Positions 7,914 to 15,766 of a stretch of DNA of 42,398 bases are shown here, piece after piece. The stretch comes from a virus, in IMG/VR virus record IMGVR_UViG_3300047508_000040, positions 1-42,398 of that record, one strand, 5' to 3'. The position numbers and the translations under genes were made by a program. Position 1 is the stretch's first letter. Each line of letters begins with the position of its first letter. The notes under the pieces are model-generated. The model made no database searches and was not told the origin of the DNA. It saw only the letters and a list, made by a program, of their open reading frames with translations.

Positions 7914-8891
7914 ATGGCTTTAGTCGCGCAAAACTTCACGGCCACCGTGCTGGGCAGCTCCAAGGCGCAGGCCATGCCCGTCAGCGTGTTGAGCAACGGC
8001 TCACCGGCCACGCCCAGCACCTACACCATCGTCAACGCGCCGCAGAGCGGCACCGCGATTGCCAGCGCCTCGGGCATCACCTACCAGCCGCAGGAAGGCT
8101 TTACCGGTACCGCCGATAGCTTCACCTACACGGCCACGGTGGGCGGTGTAGTCAGCGCGCCGGGCACGGCCACGCTCGCCATCACCGCCAGCTACAACTG
8201 CGCCTGCGACGCCGAATACCCCACGGCAACCCTTTCCCAGCTGCAGCGGCGCATCTTGGTACGCATCGGCAAAGCGGCGATGCCCACGCCACCGGCCGGC
8301 ATGGCCGAGCTGGTCAACGACTTCCTGCAAAGCTCGCAGGCCTACCTGTACCTGAAGTACCGGCCTATCTTCCTCAAACGCTGGTTCACCTGGCAGATGG
8401 TTGAAAACCAGCGCTTCTATGACTTCAACGGCAACATTGATGCCTGCTCCAAGGTGCTGGACCCCAACCGCGTGCTCTGGGTGGGCGTGAGTCAAGGCGA
8501 CAACAACTGGCGCCCGCTCTATCAGGGCATCAACCCGCAGAACTACTCGCCTAAGTATCAGGGCTTGCCGGCGCTCTACAAACTCGGTCCGTGCATCGAG
8601 GTATGGCCTGCAGCTTCAGACAACACCTGGCAACTGCGCGTCTATGGCGAGTTTGGGCTGCTGCCCTTTGTCGATCCCGACGATGTCACCAGCGTGGATG
8701 CCGAGTGCGTCTTTCTGCATGCACTGGCCAACATCAAGGCGCACTACCGCCAGCCGGATGCCGCCAACTACATGAGCGCGCTGATGGAGCGCATCGGCCT
8801 GCTCAACGCCGCCAGTCTGGCCACCAAACGCGCATGGCCGGGCGCCGCGCGTATCCCCAACGCCGTGCCGCCCAAGATGGTGGAAAACTGA
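7914..8891 (+). CDS. Head-tail adaptor-like protein with N-terminal Ig-like domain
   Basis: This 325-residue protein seems to join two parts. Residues 1-93 look like a bacterial Ig/cadherin-like repeat, with GITYQPQEGFTGTADSFTYT and an AGT-like ending. After a short CACD linker, residues 100-325 resemble podovirus adaptor proteins between portal and tail nozzle: TLSQLQRRILVRIGKAA, a LVNDFLQSSQAYLYLKY helix, then a beta region and a final helix. The adaptor role is inferred from this architecture and its place just before the nozzle genes. The Ig-like addition could decorate the neck. AAGGGGAA precedes ATG 7914. Confidence 0.6.
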   Translation: MALVAQNFTATVLGSSKAQAMPVSVLSNGSPATPSTYTIVNAPQSGTAIASASGITYQPQEGFTGTADSFTYTATVGGVVSAPGTATLAITASYNCACDAEYPTATLSQLQRRILVRIGKAAMPTPPAGMAELVNDFLQSSQAYLYLKYRPIFLKRWFTWQMVENQRFYDFNGNIDACSKVLDPNRVLWVGVSQGDNNWRPLYQGINPQNYSPKYQGLPALYKLGPCIEVWPAASDNTWQLRVYGEFGLLPFVDPDDVTSVDAECVFLHALANIKAHYRQPDAANYMSALMERIGLLNAASLATKRAWPGAARIPNAVPPKMVEN

Positions 8892-9661
8892 TGGCACGCC
8901 CGATCATCCTCAACACGCTCAAGACCGGCATCACGCGCTTGCGTGAGAAGGGTGGCGCCTCACCGCAAGCGCTTTACGATCTGGTCAACGGCTACATCGA
9001 CCAGTCAGGCAGCCCGGTCAGCCGCTTCGGCACCACCGTGGATCACACGCTGCCGCCGGGTACCGTGGGCCTATGCGCGTTTCAGGGCAAGCTGCACGTC
9101 TTTGCCACGCAGGTGATCGATCCGCTCGATGCCAATTACGTGGTCGATGTGCTGGTGCATCCAGTGCCCGGTTTTGCTGGTTCCATCGTCGCCATCCACT
9201 TCGCTAAGCCCTTCCTGGGCTTTCTGTACGTGGTCGCGGAATTCTCCGACGGCTCGGTCTACCACTACTGGCTGCAGTCGCCGCCAGCGTGGGCACCGGA
9301 CACCATCTATGCGATCGATGCGACGATTCAGCCGACCGTGCCTAACGGTCTGATGTATGAGGCCGAGACGCCCGTCAATGTGCCGGTGTGGCAGCCCAAC
9401 ACGGTCTACGCCATCGGCGCGCAGGTGCAGCCCTCCACGCCCAACGGCTACATCTACACGATCACCTCGACGGCGGGCGCGAACGCGGCCAGCGGATCGA
9501 CCGAGCCCGATTGGCCTGCGCAGGACGGCGCGCAGGTGTTTGAGGAAACCGACTCCACCAGCGTGCCCAGCAGCGGCCAGAACACCACCACCCAGACGAC
9601 CACCATCCCTCCGGTGGTCTTTGACCGTTATGGCAACTCGATCCAGGTAAACAACGCATGA
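8891..9661 (+). CDS. Tail nozzle protein, N-terminal piece, with carbohydrate-binding-like repeats
   Basis: The first 128 residues of this 256-residue protein match the start of large podovirus nozzle/hub proteins: KTGITRLREKGGASPQALYD, then a fixed PPGTVGLCAFQGKLHVFAT beta-propeller blade. From about residue 130 it changes to repeats of the pattern W-P-T-Y-G-V-P-NG-Y (PPAWAPDTIYAIDATIQPT, VWQPNTVYAIGAQVQPS) and ends in a Thr/Ser-rich linker. Such repeats resemble small carbohydrate-binding modules in phage tails. The stop overlaps the next ATG, and the same repeat type continues in that ORF. It probably assembles with the next two products as one nozzle. Confidence 0.65.
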   Translation: MARPIILNTLKTGITRLREKGGASPQALYDLVNGYIDQSGSPVSRFGTTVDHTLPPGTVGLCAFQGKLHVFATQVIDPLDANYVVDVLVHPVPGFAGSIVAIHFAKPFLGFLYVVAEFSDGSVYHYWLQSPPAWAPDTIYAIDATIQPTVPNGLMYEAETPVNVPVWQPNTVYAIGAQVQPSTPNGYIYTITSTAGANAASGSTEPDWPAQDGAQVFEETDSTSVPSSGQNTTTQTTTIPPVVFDRYGNSIQVNNA

Positions 9662-11706
9662 CGGCCGTCTGGCAGCCCGGCACCACCTACATCCCCGGCT
9701 CGATTGTCCGGCCCACCGCGACCGTCGCGCCGGGCCAGACGCCGCTGACCAATCCCGACTTTGAAACCGGGGATCTGACCGGATGGACCTCGGCGGGAGC
9801 CCCTGCGTGGAACAACGGCAGTGGCGGCTATACCGGCAGCTTCATGGCCACGGCGCGCGGCGGCGGCATCGGTGAGATCAAGAACGCCGGCATAAGTCCG
9901 GTATCGCCGGGCCAGACGATCACCGCGCAGGCGATGGCACGCCTCACCAATGCCGGTGGCACCGACGACCTTGGCGCGGAGGTGGCGCTTTACTGGCTGG
10001 ATGGCTCGGGCACCTTCATTTCCCAGACCGAAGGCGCCGCGCTAACGGGTGTGGGTGGTAGCTGGCATCCGATCAGCGTGTCAGGCGTGGCGCCGGCCAA
10101 CGCGGCACAGGTGCAGTTCGTGCTAGGCGCCAACACCGGCAGCCACGGCGGAAACATCGATTTTGACTCGTGCAGCTGGAACAGCAGCTACAACGGTCCA
10201 CCGGCTGGACTGCTCTACAAGGCCACGCAAGCCGCCCCGGGTAAGTCGGGCGCGACGGAGCCCGCATGGCCCGGCAACACCACCACGCCTGTCACCGACA
10301 ACCAGGTCACCTGGCAGGGTGTTATCGCCACCCAACTGGTATGGACGGCCAGCCCGATCAATCGATCCGGTGCCACGGAGCCCACGTGGCCGCTGGTGCC
10401 GGGCGCTGCGGTCGATGACAACGGCATCGTGTGGATCGCCAAGAGCCGCGCGGTGGACGATCCCAACTGCCCGCATTCGAAGATCGTGGCTATCGCCGCC
10501 TCGAAAGTCTACGCGGCCGACGATGACATCATCCGCTACAGCGCTACCGTCAACCCGCTGGACTGGACCTCGACCAACGATGCGGGCTATCTGCCCTTTG
10601 GCCTGCAGACCTTCGGCAGCAACCCGGCCGCGGCCATGAACCTCTACCGCTCCAACCTGGCCATCTTCAACGCCGAAGGGTTCCAGATGTGGCAGGTGGA
10701 CGAAGACCCGGCCAACACGGCGCTGCTCGATGCACTGCCGATTGCCTCCACGCAAAACCTGGCCATGTGCCCGGTGGCCAACGATCTGCTGTTCCTGTCC
10801 TCGCAGGGCGTGCGCTCGATGGGCATCGCCGCCACAGGCGTGAACCTGCAGGCCAGCGATGTGGGTATGCCGATTGATGATCTGGTCTACCCGGCCATGC
10901 AGGCAGCGCTGGCATCGGGCTCGCGCATGCTGGCGACCTTCATCCCGGCACTGGGCCAGTATTGGCTGGCGGTGCCCAACTACCCCGCGGCCAACCTGCA
11001 ACTGGTCGGCAATCTGCCCGATATGCCGCTTTACGGCACGCTGGCGCCGTTCCAGTACGTGGCTTCCGGCGACTTCCCGCCCTTTACGCTGTCCATCGGC
11101 GGCGCGTTACCGCCAGGCCTAACCATGGATGCCAGCGGCAACGTGACCGGCTCGCCGACACAGGCCGGTACCTTCAACTGGCTGGTGAACGTGGTCGACC
11201 AGCAGGGCAACACGCTCTCGCTGCCCGACACCTGCAACGTCACCACGCTGGTCGATCCCAACACGGTGCTCTCGCGCTACCTGCTGATCACCACCTCCGA
11301 CACCATCGACCGATCAGCCGTGGGCTTTGATGATTCCTCCTGGCCAACCGGCTACATGCCGCTGGCCAATCAGCCGCGACCGGATGCGGCGGCGGCTGGC
11401 TTCCCGCTCAATTACGGCGTGTTCTGGCCGCTCACCAATAACGCATGGTTCCGCATGCACCTCAATCTGGTGGCGCCGCAGAACATCCACCTGCGCATTT
11501 ACCTCGATGATGCGGCGCAGGTGTTCGTCAACGGCGTGAGCGTGTTCAATCAGAATGTCGGTGGCGGCGTGCCTCACTACCTATGGGATGCGGTGATTCC
11601 CGCCTCCGCGTGGGTGGCTGGCGACAACGTCATTGCCGTCAAATGCCGCGGCGATCTGTTTGGCGTGTCCAATTACGTCTCCTTCCGTATGGCGGCCTCT
11701 CCATGA
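9658..11706 (+). CDS. Tail nozzle protein, central piece, with lectin-like, Ig-like and jelly-roll modules
   Basis: This 682-residue modular protein opens with VWQPGTTYIPGSIV, the repeat seen at the end of the previous ORF. A beta-sandwich like carbohydrate-binding modules follows (about residues 30-180, NPDFETGDLTGWTS), then GATEPxWP repeats (180-270). Residues 270-445 return to nozzle propeller sequence (KVYAADDDIIRYSATVNPLD; LAIFNAEGFQMWQVDEDP), stopping at QYWLAVPN. After that come a putative Ig domain (ALPPGLTMDASGNVTGSPTQ) and a C-terminal galactose-binding-like jelly roll (AQVFVNGVSVFNQN). The stop overlaps the next start, which resumes propeller sequence. The nozzle assignment is a family inference; the modules may bind host glycans. 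Confidence 0.7.
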   Translation: MTAVWQPGTTYIPGSIVRPTATVAPGQTPLTNPDFETGDLTGWTSAGAPAWNNGSGGYTGSFMATARGGGIGEIKNAGISPVSPGQTITAQAMARLTNAGGTDDLGAEVALYWLDGSGTFISQTEGAALTGVGGSWHPISVSGVAPANAAQVQFVLGANTGSHGGNIDFDSCSWNSSYNGPPAGLLYKATQAAPGKSGATEPAWPGNTTTPVTDNQVTWQGVIATQLVWTASPINRSGATEPTWPLVPGAAVDDNGIVWIAKSRAVDDPNCPHSKIVAIAASKVYAADDDIIRYSATVNPLDWTSTNDAGYLPFGLQTFGSNPAAAMNLYRSNLAIFNAEGFQMWQVDEDPANTALLDALPIASTQNLAMCPVANDLLFLSSQGVRSMGIAATGVNLQASDVGMPIDDLVYPAMQAALASGSRMLATFIPALGQYWLAVPNYPAANLQLVGNLPDMPLYGTLAPFQYVASGDFPPFTLSIGGALPPGLTMDASGNVTGSPTQAGTFNWLVNVVDQQGNTLSLPDTCNVTTLVDPNTVLSRYLLITTSDTIDRSAVGFDDSSWPTGYMPLANQPRPDAAAAGFPLNYGVFWPLTNNAWFRMHLNLVAPQNIHLRIYLDDAAQVFVNGVSVFNQNVGGGVPHYLWDAVIPASAWVAGDNVIAVKCRGDLFGVSNYVSFRMAASP

Positions 11707-12209
11707 CCTCTACCGTCTTCGTCTACACGCTCAACGTGCTCAACGCGCCCGGCAAGTGGTCGCGTTACCTGTTTCCGTTCTCCATCGATGCCTACGCCCA
11801 GCTCAATGACACGCTGTACATCCGCAGCGGCAACGACGTGCTCAAGTTCGACGCCTCCACCAACTACGACTACAACGCCGACACCAACGTGCCCTCACGA
11901 CAGGTGCCGTTCGATGGCCTCGTGCAGTGGGGTTGGCTTGATGACGGCACGCCGGGCGCGGAGAAGGAATTTGACGGCATGGACATCACCGGCCAAGGCA
12001 CGCCCACGGTGTCTTTTGGCTACGACCAGACCAACGTGAACCTCTTCACCGAGGACTACACGGTGCCGCCCGATTCGATCCCCGGCGCACTGATCCCAAT
12101 CCCGATCATGTGCCCCAGCACCAGCGTGCGCATCAAGTACCTGGGTCCGCAGTCGTGGAAGCTGCAAAGCGTGAACCTCTGGGTCAACGATGACGGTGGC
12201 CGTCCGTGA
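11703..12209 (+). CDS. Tail nozzle protein, C-terminal piece
   Basis: This 168-residue protein opens with FVYTLNVLNAPGKWSRYLFP, followed by FSIDAYAQLNDTLYIRSGND. This is the motif that normally sits in the last third of podovirus nozzle/hub proteins, directly after the blade that ends the conserved part of the preceding ORF. Thus it looks like the terminal propeller segment, now a separate polypeptide started at ATG 11703 by ATGA overlap. Its end (RIKYLGPQSWKLQSVNLWVN) is also typical of such proteins. The product probably docks onto the central piece. Confidence 0.65.
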   Translation: MTSTVFVYTLNVLNAPGKWSRYLFPFSIDAYAQLNDTLYIRSGNDVLKFDASTNYDYNADTNVPSRQVPFDGLVQWGWLDDGTPGAEKEFDGMDITGQGTPTVSFGYDQTNVNLFTEDYTVPPDSIPGALIPIPIMCPSTSVRIKYLGPQSWKLQSVNLWVNDDGGRP

Positions 12210-12715
12210 TGAAGATTCCCGACTACGCCCCGTCCAACGTGGTGGCCGCGCGCCCCTGGCACTTCATGCACTTGGCCGAGCGCCTGCGCCCGGACGAACA
12301 AGACAACTGGAAGGCCTTCACCGGCATGGCCGTCTATGACCCGGACGTAGCCGTCAAGGCGATGCTCGCCACGACTGGACTCGCCTTTGCCGTGCTCAAC
12401 GAGGATGGCACGCCCGCCGTCGCAGGTGGTTTCACGAATGTCCGTGGCCATAGCTGGGACGGCTGGATGGTCGGCACCATGGAAGGCTGGGAAAACCGCT
12501 GGCGATCAATCACGCGTGCGGTGCGCTGGCTCATGGGCGAAATGATCGCCTCGGGCGCTGTGCGTATGTCCGTGACCACGCTGGCCAGCCGCACGGAAGC
12601 GCGTGAGTGGTACGAGCGGTCGCTCGGCATGCACTGTGAAGGTATCCTCCGTTGCGCAGGCGCGCAGGGTGAGGACTTGGCGGTTTACGCCCGCATATCA
12701 GGGGACCCACGATGA
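12209..12715 (+). CDS. Gp13-like internal virion protein (GNAT fold)
   Basis: This protein of about 168 residues resembles the T7 Gp13/DUF2833 group: an acetyltransferase-like fold found in podovirus internal or assembly proteins. Typical features are ARPWHFMHLAERLRP near the start, AVLNEDGTPAVAGGF, a WRSITRAVRWLMGEMIA helix and the TEAREWYERSLGM acetyl-CoA-side segment. Enzymatic activity is not implied. The start may be GTG 12206 or ATG 12209; I prefer the ATG, giving a TGATG junction. It follows the nozzle genes, as in T7-like orders, and precedes the internal core proteins. Confidence 0.7.
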   Translation: MKIPDYAPSNVVAARPWHFMHLAERLRPDEQDNWKAFTGMAVYDPDVAVKAMLATTGLAFAVLNEDGTPAVAGGFTNVRGHSWDGWMVGTMEGWENRWRSITRAVRWLMGEMIASGAVRMSVTTLASRTEAREWYERSLGMHCEGILRCAGAQGEDLAVYARISGDPR

Positions 12716-13347
12716 GCAGCCCGAACGACAGCGCAAGCAAACAGGCGGCTGCCAACCAGGCGCAGCAGCAAGCGAACATCCAGCAGTCCACCGCTGCGAT
12801 CAACAACATCTTCGATAATCCGGCGCGCACCGGCCAATATTCCAAGCTTGCAGCGGATACCACCGCCTACTACACCCAGCAGCTCGATCAGCAGCAGCAG
12901 CAGGCGCAACGACAGACCAGGTTTGCGCTGGCGCGCGGCGGTCAGGCGGGTGGCAGCGTCGCGGCTGACGCCAATACGCAGCTTGGAAAGGACTACGACA
13001 CGGGATTGCTCAATGCCTCGCGTGCGGGCCAGCAGGCCGGCGCATCGCTGCAGGCGGCCGACCAGACCGAGCGCGCGCAGCTCATTGCCGCGGCGCAGGG
13101 CGGCCTGTCGGCGACCGATGCGGCCCAGCAGGCCAGCGAAGGCATGCAGTCGAACGTCAACACGGCCAAGGCGAACGCCACCAACAACACCTTGGCCAAT
13201 ACCTACTCTGACTTCTCCAACCTCTACCAGCAGAGCCAGACGGCCAAGGCCACGCGTCAGGGCAACCTCTACACGTTGAACGCCGTCTACAGCCCCAACA
13301 CCTTCGGCGCGGGCGCCAGTAGCAGCAATCTTTACGGGGGTGGCTGA
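12712..13347 (+). CDS. Internal virion protein, Gln/Ala-rich
   Basis: This 211-residue protein has an almost entirely helical, Gln- and Ala-rich composition. It starts with an NDSASKQAAANQAQQQANIQ segment and ends in a glycine-rich GGG tail. Such proteins in this position (compare T7 Gp14) are injected with the DNA to build a channel across the periplasm. The family is inferred from position and composition, not from a specific motif. The C-terminal FGAGASSSNLYGGG resembles tails of known internal proteins. It overlaps both neighbours by ATGA or TGATG. Confidence 0.6.
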   Translation: MSSPNDSASKQAAANQAQQQANIQQSTAAINNIFDNPARTGQYSKLAADTTAYYTQQLDQQQQQAQRQTRFALARGGQAGGSVAADANTQLGKDYDTGLLNASRAGQQAGASLQAADQTERAQLIAAAQGGLSATDAAQQASEGMQSNVNTAKANATNNTLANTYSDFSNLYQQSQTAKATRQGNLYTLNAVYSPNTFGAGASSSNLYGGG

Positions 13348-13772
13348 TGGACGGCCAGATCACCACGACCGAGCGTGCCGCCACGGTGCACGCAATCCAG
13401 GAGTTTCAGCGCGAGCTGGCCAAGTGCCCTCAGGAAGAGGTGCCGCTGATCCACACCTTTGCGCCGGGCCAGTACGCCCGTTCGTGCTTCCTGAAGGCCA
13501 ACATGGTCGCCGTGGGCAAGATCCACAAGCACGCGCACATCATGATCATGTCGGCCGGTGACATCGCCATCGAGACCGAAAACGGCTTTGAGCGCATCCA
13601 GGGCTTCCACGTGTTTACCTCGCCGGCTGGCATCAAGCGGATCGTGCAGACCTTCGCCGACACCATCCTGACGACTGTGCACGTCACCGAGCTCACCGAG
13701 GTGGCCGCGATTGAGTCGGAAATGACCGTTTCTGAAGACAACCCTTTTGCCGCCTTGGAGTGCGCGCCATGA
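13347..13772 (+). CDS. Cupin-like protein
   Basis: This 141-residue protein carries a cupin-like signature: GKIHKHAHIMIMSAGDIAIE followed by a second beta motif around FHVFTSPAGIKRIVQTFADT. The two histidines after GKI are at metal-site positions of cupins. The role in a phage is unknown to me; the gene sits between internal virion protein genes and is coupled to both by overlaps, so it may be a virion or assembly component. Metal binding is plausible but not shown. Confidence 0.6.
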   Translation: MDGQITTTERAATVHAIQEFQRELAKCPQEEVPLIHTFAPGQYARSCFLKANMVAVGKIHKHAHIMIMSAGDIAIETENGFERIQGFHVFTSPAGIKRIVQTFADTILTTVHVTELTEVAAIESEMTVSEDNPFAALECAP

Positions 13773-14437
13773 CCTACGTTCTTGTCGCTGCCGGCACGCT
13801 CGCAGCCATCGGCGCGGCCACCTCCTACGTCAATGCGCGCAACACCGCCAATCGGCAGGACAGCGCCCTGGCGGCCTCCTTGCGCCAGCAGGGCCAGTTG
13901 CAGCAGCAGGCCAACGCCCAGACCAATCAACTGGTGCAGAAGGTCGGCGATTCGAGCGCGCAGCCGGCGCAGAAGAGTCTGATGGCGCAGTTCACTGATG
14001 TGCTGAACGCCAAGAAGGCGAACGCCACGGGAGGCCTTGACCAAGCTGGTAACGTGTCCACCGCCTATACCAAGGCTGCAAATGACGCCAACGCGGGCAT
14101 CACCGATTACGGCAACCAGCGCGCCGGCATCATCAGTGCGATCGATGCACCGACCATGCAGCGCACGGCCGAAGGTGAAGACCTGCAGTCCTACGCCACG
14201 GCACTGAACAACATCAAGGGCCAGTCGCAGGCGCAGCAGTTCCTGACCCAGATGCGCCTGAAGGGCATTGCGCCCAATCCATGGCTGACGGCTGTTTCGG
14301 GCATCAGCAGCGGCGCAGCCTCCGGCGTCGCCTCGATGTATGGCGGCTCTGGCGGCGGTGGCGATATGGGCGATGGTGTCGGGTCCGTGTACAGCACGGG
14401 CGGCGGTGGCGGCTACAACCTTCCTTTCAAGGGCTGA
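13769..14437 (+). CDS. Putative internal virion protein with N-terminal membrane helix
   Basis: This 222-residue protein starts with a hydrophobic helix (residues 1-20, MTYVLVAAGTLAAIGAATSY), continues as Gln/Ala/Asn-rich helix and ends in a Gly-rich tail. A hydrophobic N-terminus with a helical body suits an injected protein that inserts into the cell envelope. ATG 13769 overlaps the previous stop (ATGA), which decides the start against one three codons earlier. No enzyme motif is seen. Confidence 0.6.
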   Translation: MTYVLVAAGTLAAIGAATSYVNARNTANRQDSALAASLRQQGQLQQQANAQTNQLVQKVGDSSAQPAQKSLMAQFTDVLNAKKANATGGLDQAGNVSTAYTKAANDANAGITDYGNQRAGIISAIDAPTMQRTAEGEDLQSYATALNNIKGQSQAQQFLTQMRLKGIAPNPWLTAVSGISSGAASGVASMYGGSGGGGDMGDGVGSVYSTGGGGGYNLPFKG

Positions 14438-14440
14438 CCT

Positions 14441-15766
14441 ATGAGCGACATCGGCATTCTCGGCGGCGACCTTTCCGCCCTGCCATCCCTCGGCGGCGCA
14501 GCCAACGCATGGGCATCAGGCGCGCGCGCACTGACCGGCACGCCAGCCGCTACGCAGTTGGGCTTCCAGCGTGGCGCACTGACCGGCGCACAGACGGCGA
14601 GCGCCTTGGAGCTGGCGCGCGAGCGGCGTGACAAGAATCTGGCACTGGCTTCCATCACGCCGGCATCGCTGAGTGATCCAGGCCAACGCGCCGCACTGGA
14701 GGCAGCAGCGCTTCGTGGCGGCATCAACCTCAACGAGTTGGAATCGGGCCTCTACACGCGTCAGAAGGCGACCCAGCAGCAGCAGATTGCTGACATTGCG
14801 GCGAACGGTGGCAGCCTTGGCGATATGCAGGCCCGACTCGCTGCACTCCATGGCGAGCCGCTGAAGCTCACCGCGGTTGACGGGAACACCATCATCGCGC
14901 CCTATTCGCTGCCTAGCGAGCAGGCTGCCGTAGGCGGCAACACGCCGACTGCCGTCGGCCTTGGCGACATCGCCGCGGCGAATGCACGCGCGACCGCGTC
15001 CTATGCCTCGGCTGGCGCTTCCAATGCGCGGGCCAAGCGTGACCTAGCGGGTATCGGTGCGGACAAGGCGAGCAACTACGACATCGTCACCGATGAGAAT
15101 GGCGATGCGGTTCGCATCAACAAGCTCAACCCGGCCGACTCGCAGCCGGTGATGATCGGCGGTGTGCCGCTGGGCATGCAGCCCAAGGGTGGTGCAGGGA
15201 AGGCCGGACCCAGCCTACCGAGCCCCGAAACCCTCAAGCAGGCCTTTGGCAGCGACAAGGTCGGCGGCGGCGCGAACGATGAGGCGAACAAGTTCTTTGC
15301 GTGGCAGGCGCTGCAGGCGCAGCAAGACCCGAAATTCAACAACGGAAACTATGCGCTGCAGCAGTACCAGTTGCGCCAGCAGACCAGCAATACCGCCAAC
15401 AACCAGACACAGGCGGATGCCGATGCGCTGGGCCTGGGCGATGTCGCAGCGAACAAGGCGAACGCCACCGGCACCATCGTGAAGACGGACAAGGGCGCCG
15501 CTATCGTTCCTGGCACGGTGATGGCTGCGCCGTCCAACGCCATCGCACAGAGCACGCTGGGCCAAGTCGCTGCAGCGCAGTCGGCGGCCAATGCGCCCGT
15601 GGCCATCCCTGCAGGCCCGATTGGCGCGCAGGTGATCCCGTCCGCATCGAAGTTCCCTGGCGCGCCGGCCATTGGCACGCGCAGCAAGGGGTACGTCTAC
15701 CAGGGCGGCGACCCGAGCAAGCCCGATAGCTGGACCAAGGAATCGAGCGCAGGAGGTTCGCCCTAA
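14441..15766 (+). CDS. Putative internal virion protein
   Basis: This 441-residue protein is Ala-, Gly- and Gln-rich. The N-terminal half has a repeated helical pattern (LALASITPASLSDPGQRAAL). The second half is looser, with a terminal YVYQGGDPSKPDSW segment typical of long phage structural proteins. It is one of the core or ejected proteins ahead of the giant protein at 15766. The ORF ends with TAATG shared with that gene, so both are translated together. Function is inferred from neighbourhood only. Confidence 0.6.
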   Translation: MSDIGILGGDLSALPSLGGAANAWASGARALTGTPAATQLGFQRGALTGAQTASALELARERRDKNLALASITPASLSDPGQRAALEAAALRGGINLNELESGLYTRQKATQQQQIADIAANGGSLGDMQARLAALHGEPLKLTAVDGNTIIAPYSLPSEQAAVGGNTPTAVGLGDIAAANARATASYASAGASNARAKRDLAGIGADKASNYDIVTDENGDAVRINKLNPADSQPVMIGGVPLGMQPKGGAGKAGPSLPSPETLKQAFGSDKVGGGANDEANKFFAWQALQAQQDPKFNNGNYALQQYQLRQQTSNTANNQTQADADALGLGDVAANKANATGTIVKTDKGAAIVPGTVMAAPSNAIAQSTLGQVAAAQSAANAPVAIPAGPIGAQVIPSASKFPGAPAIGTRSKGYVYQGGDPSKPDSWTKESSAGGSP

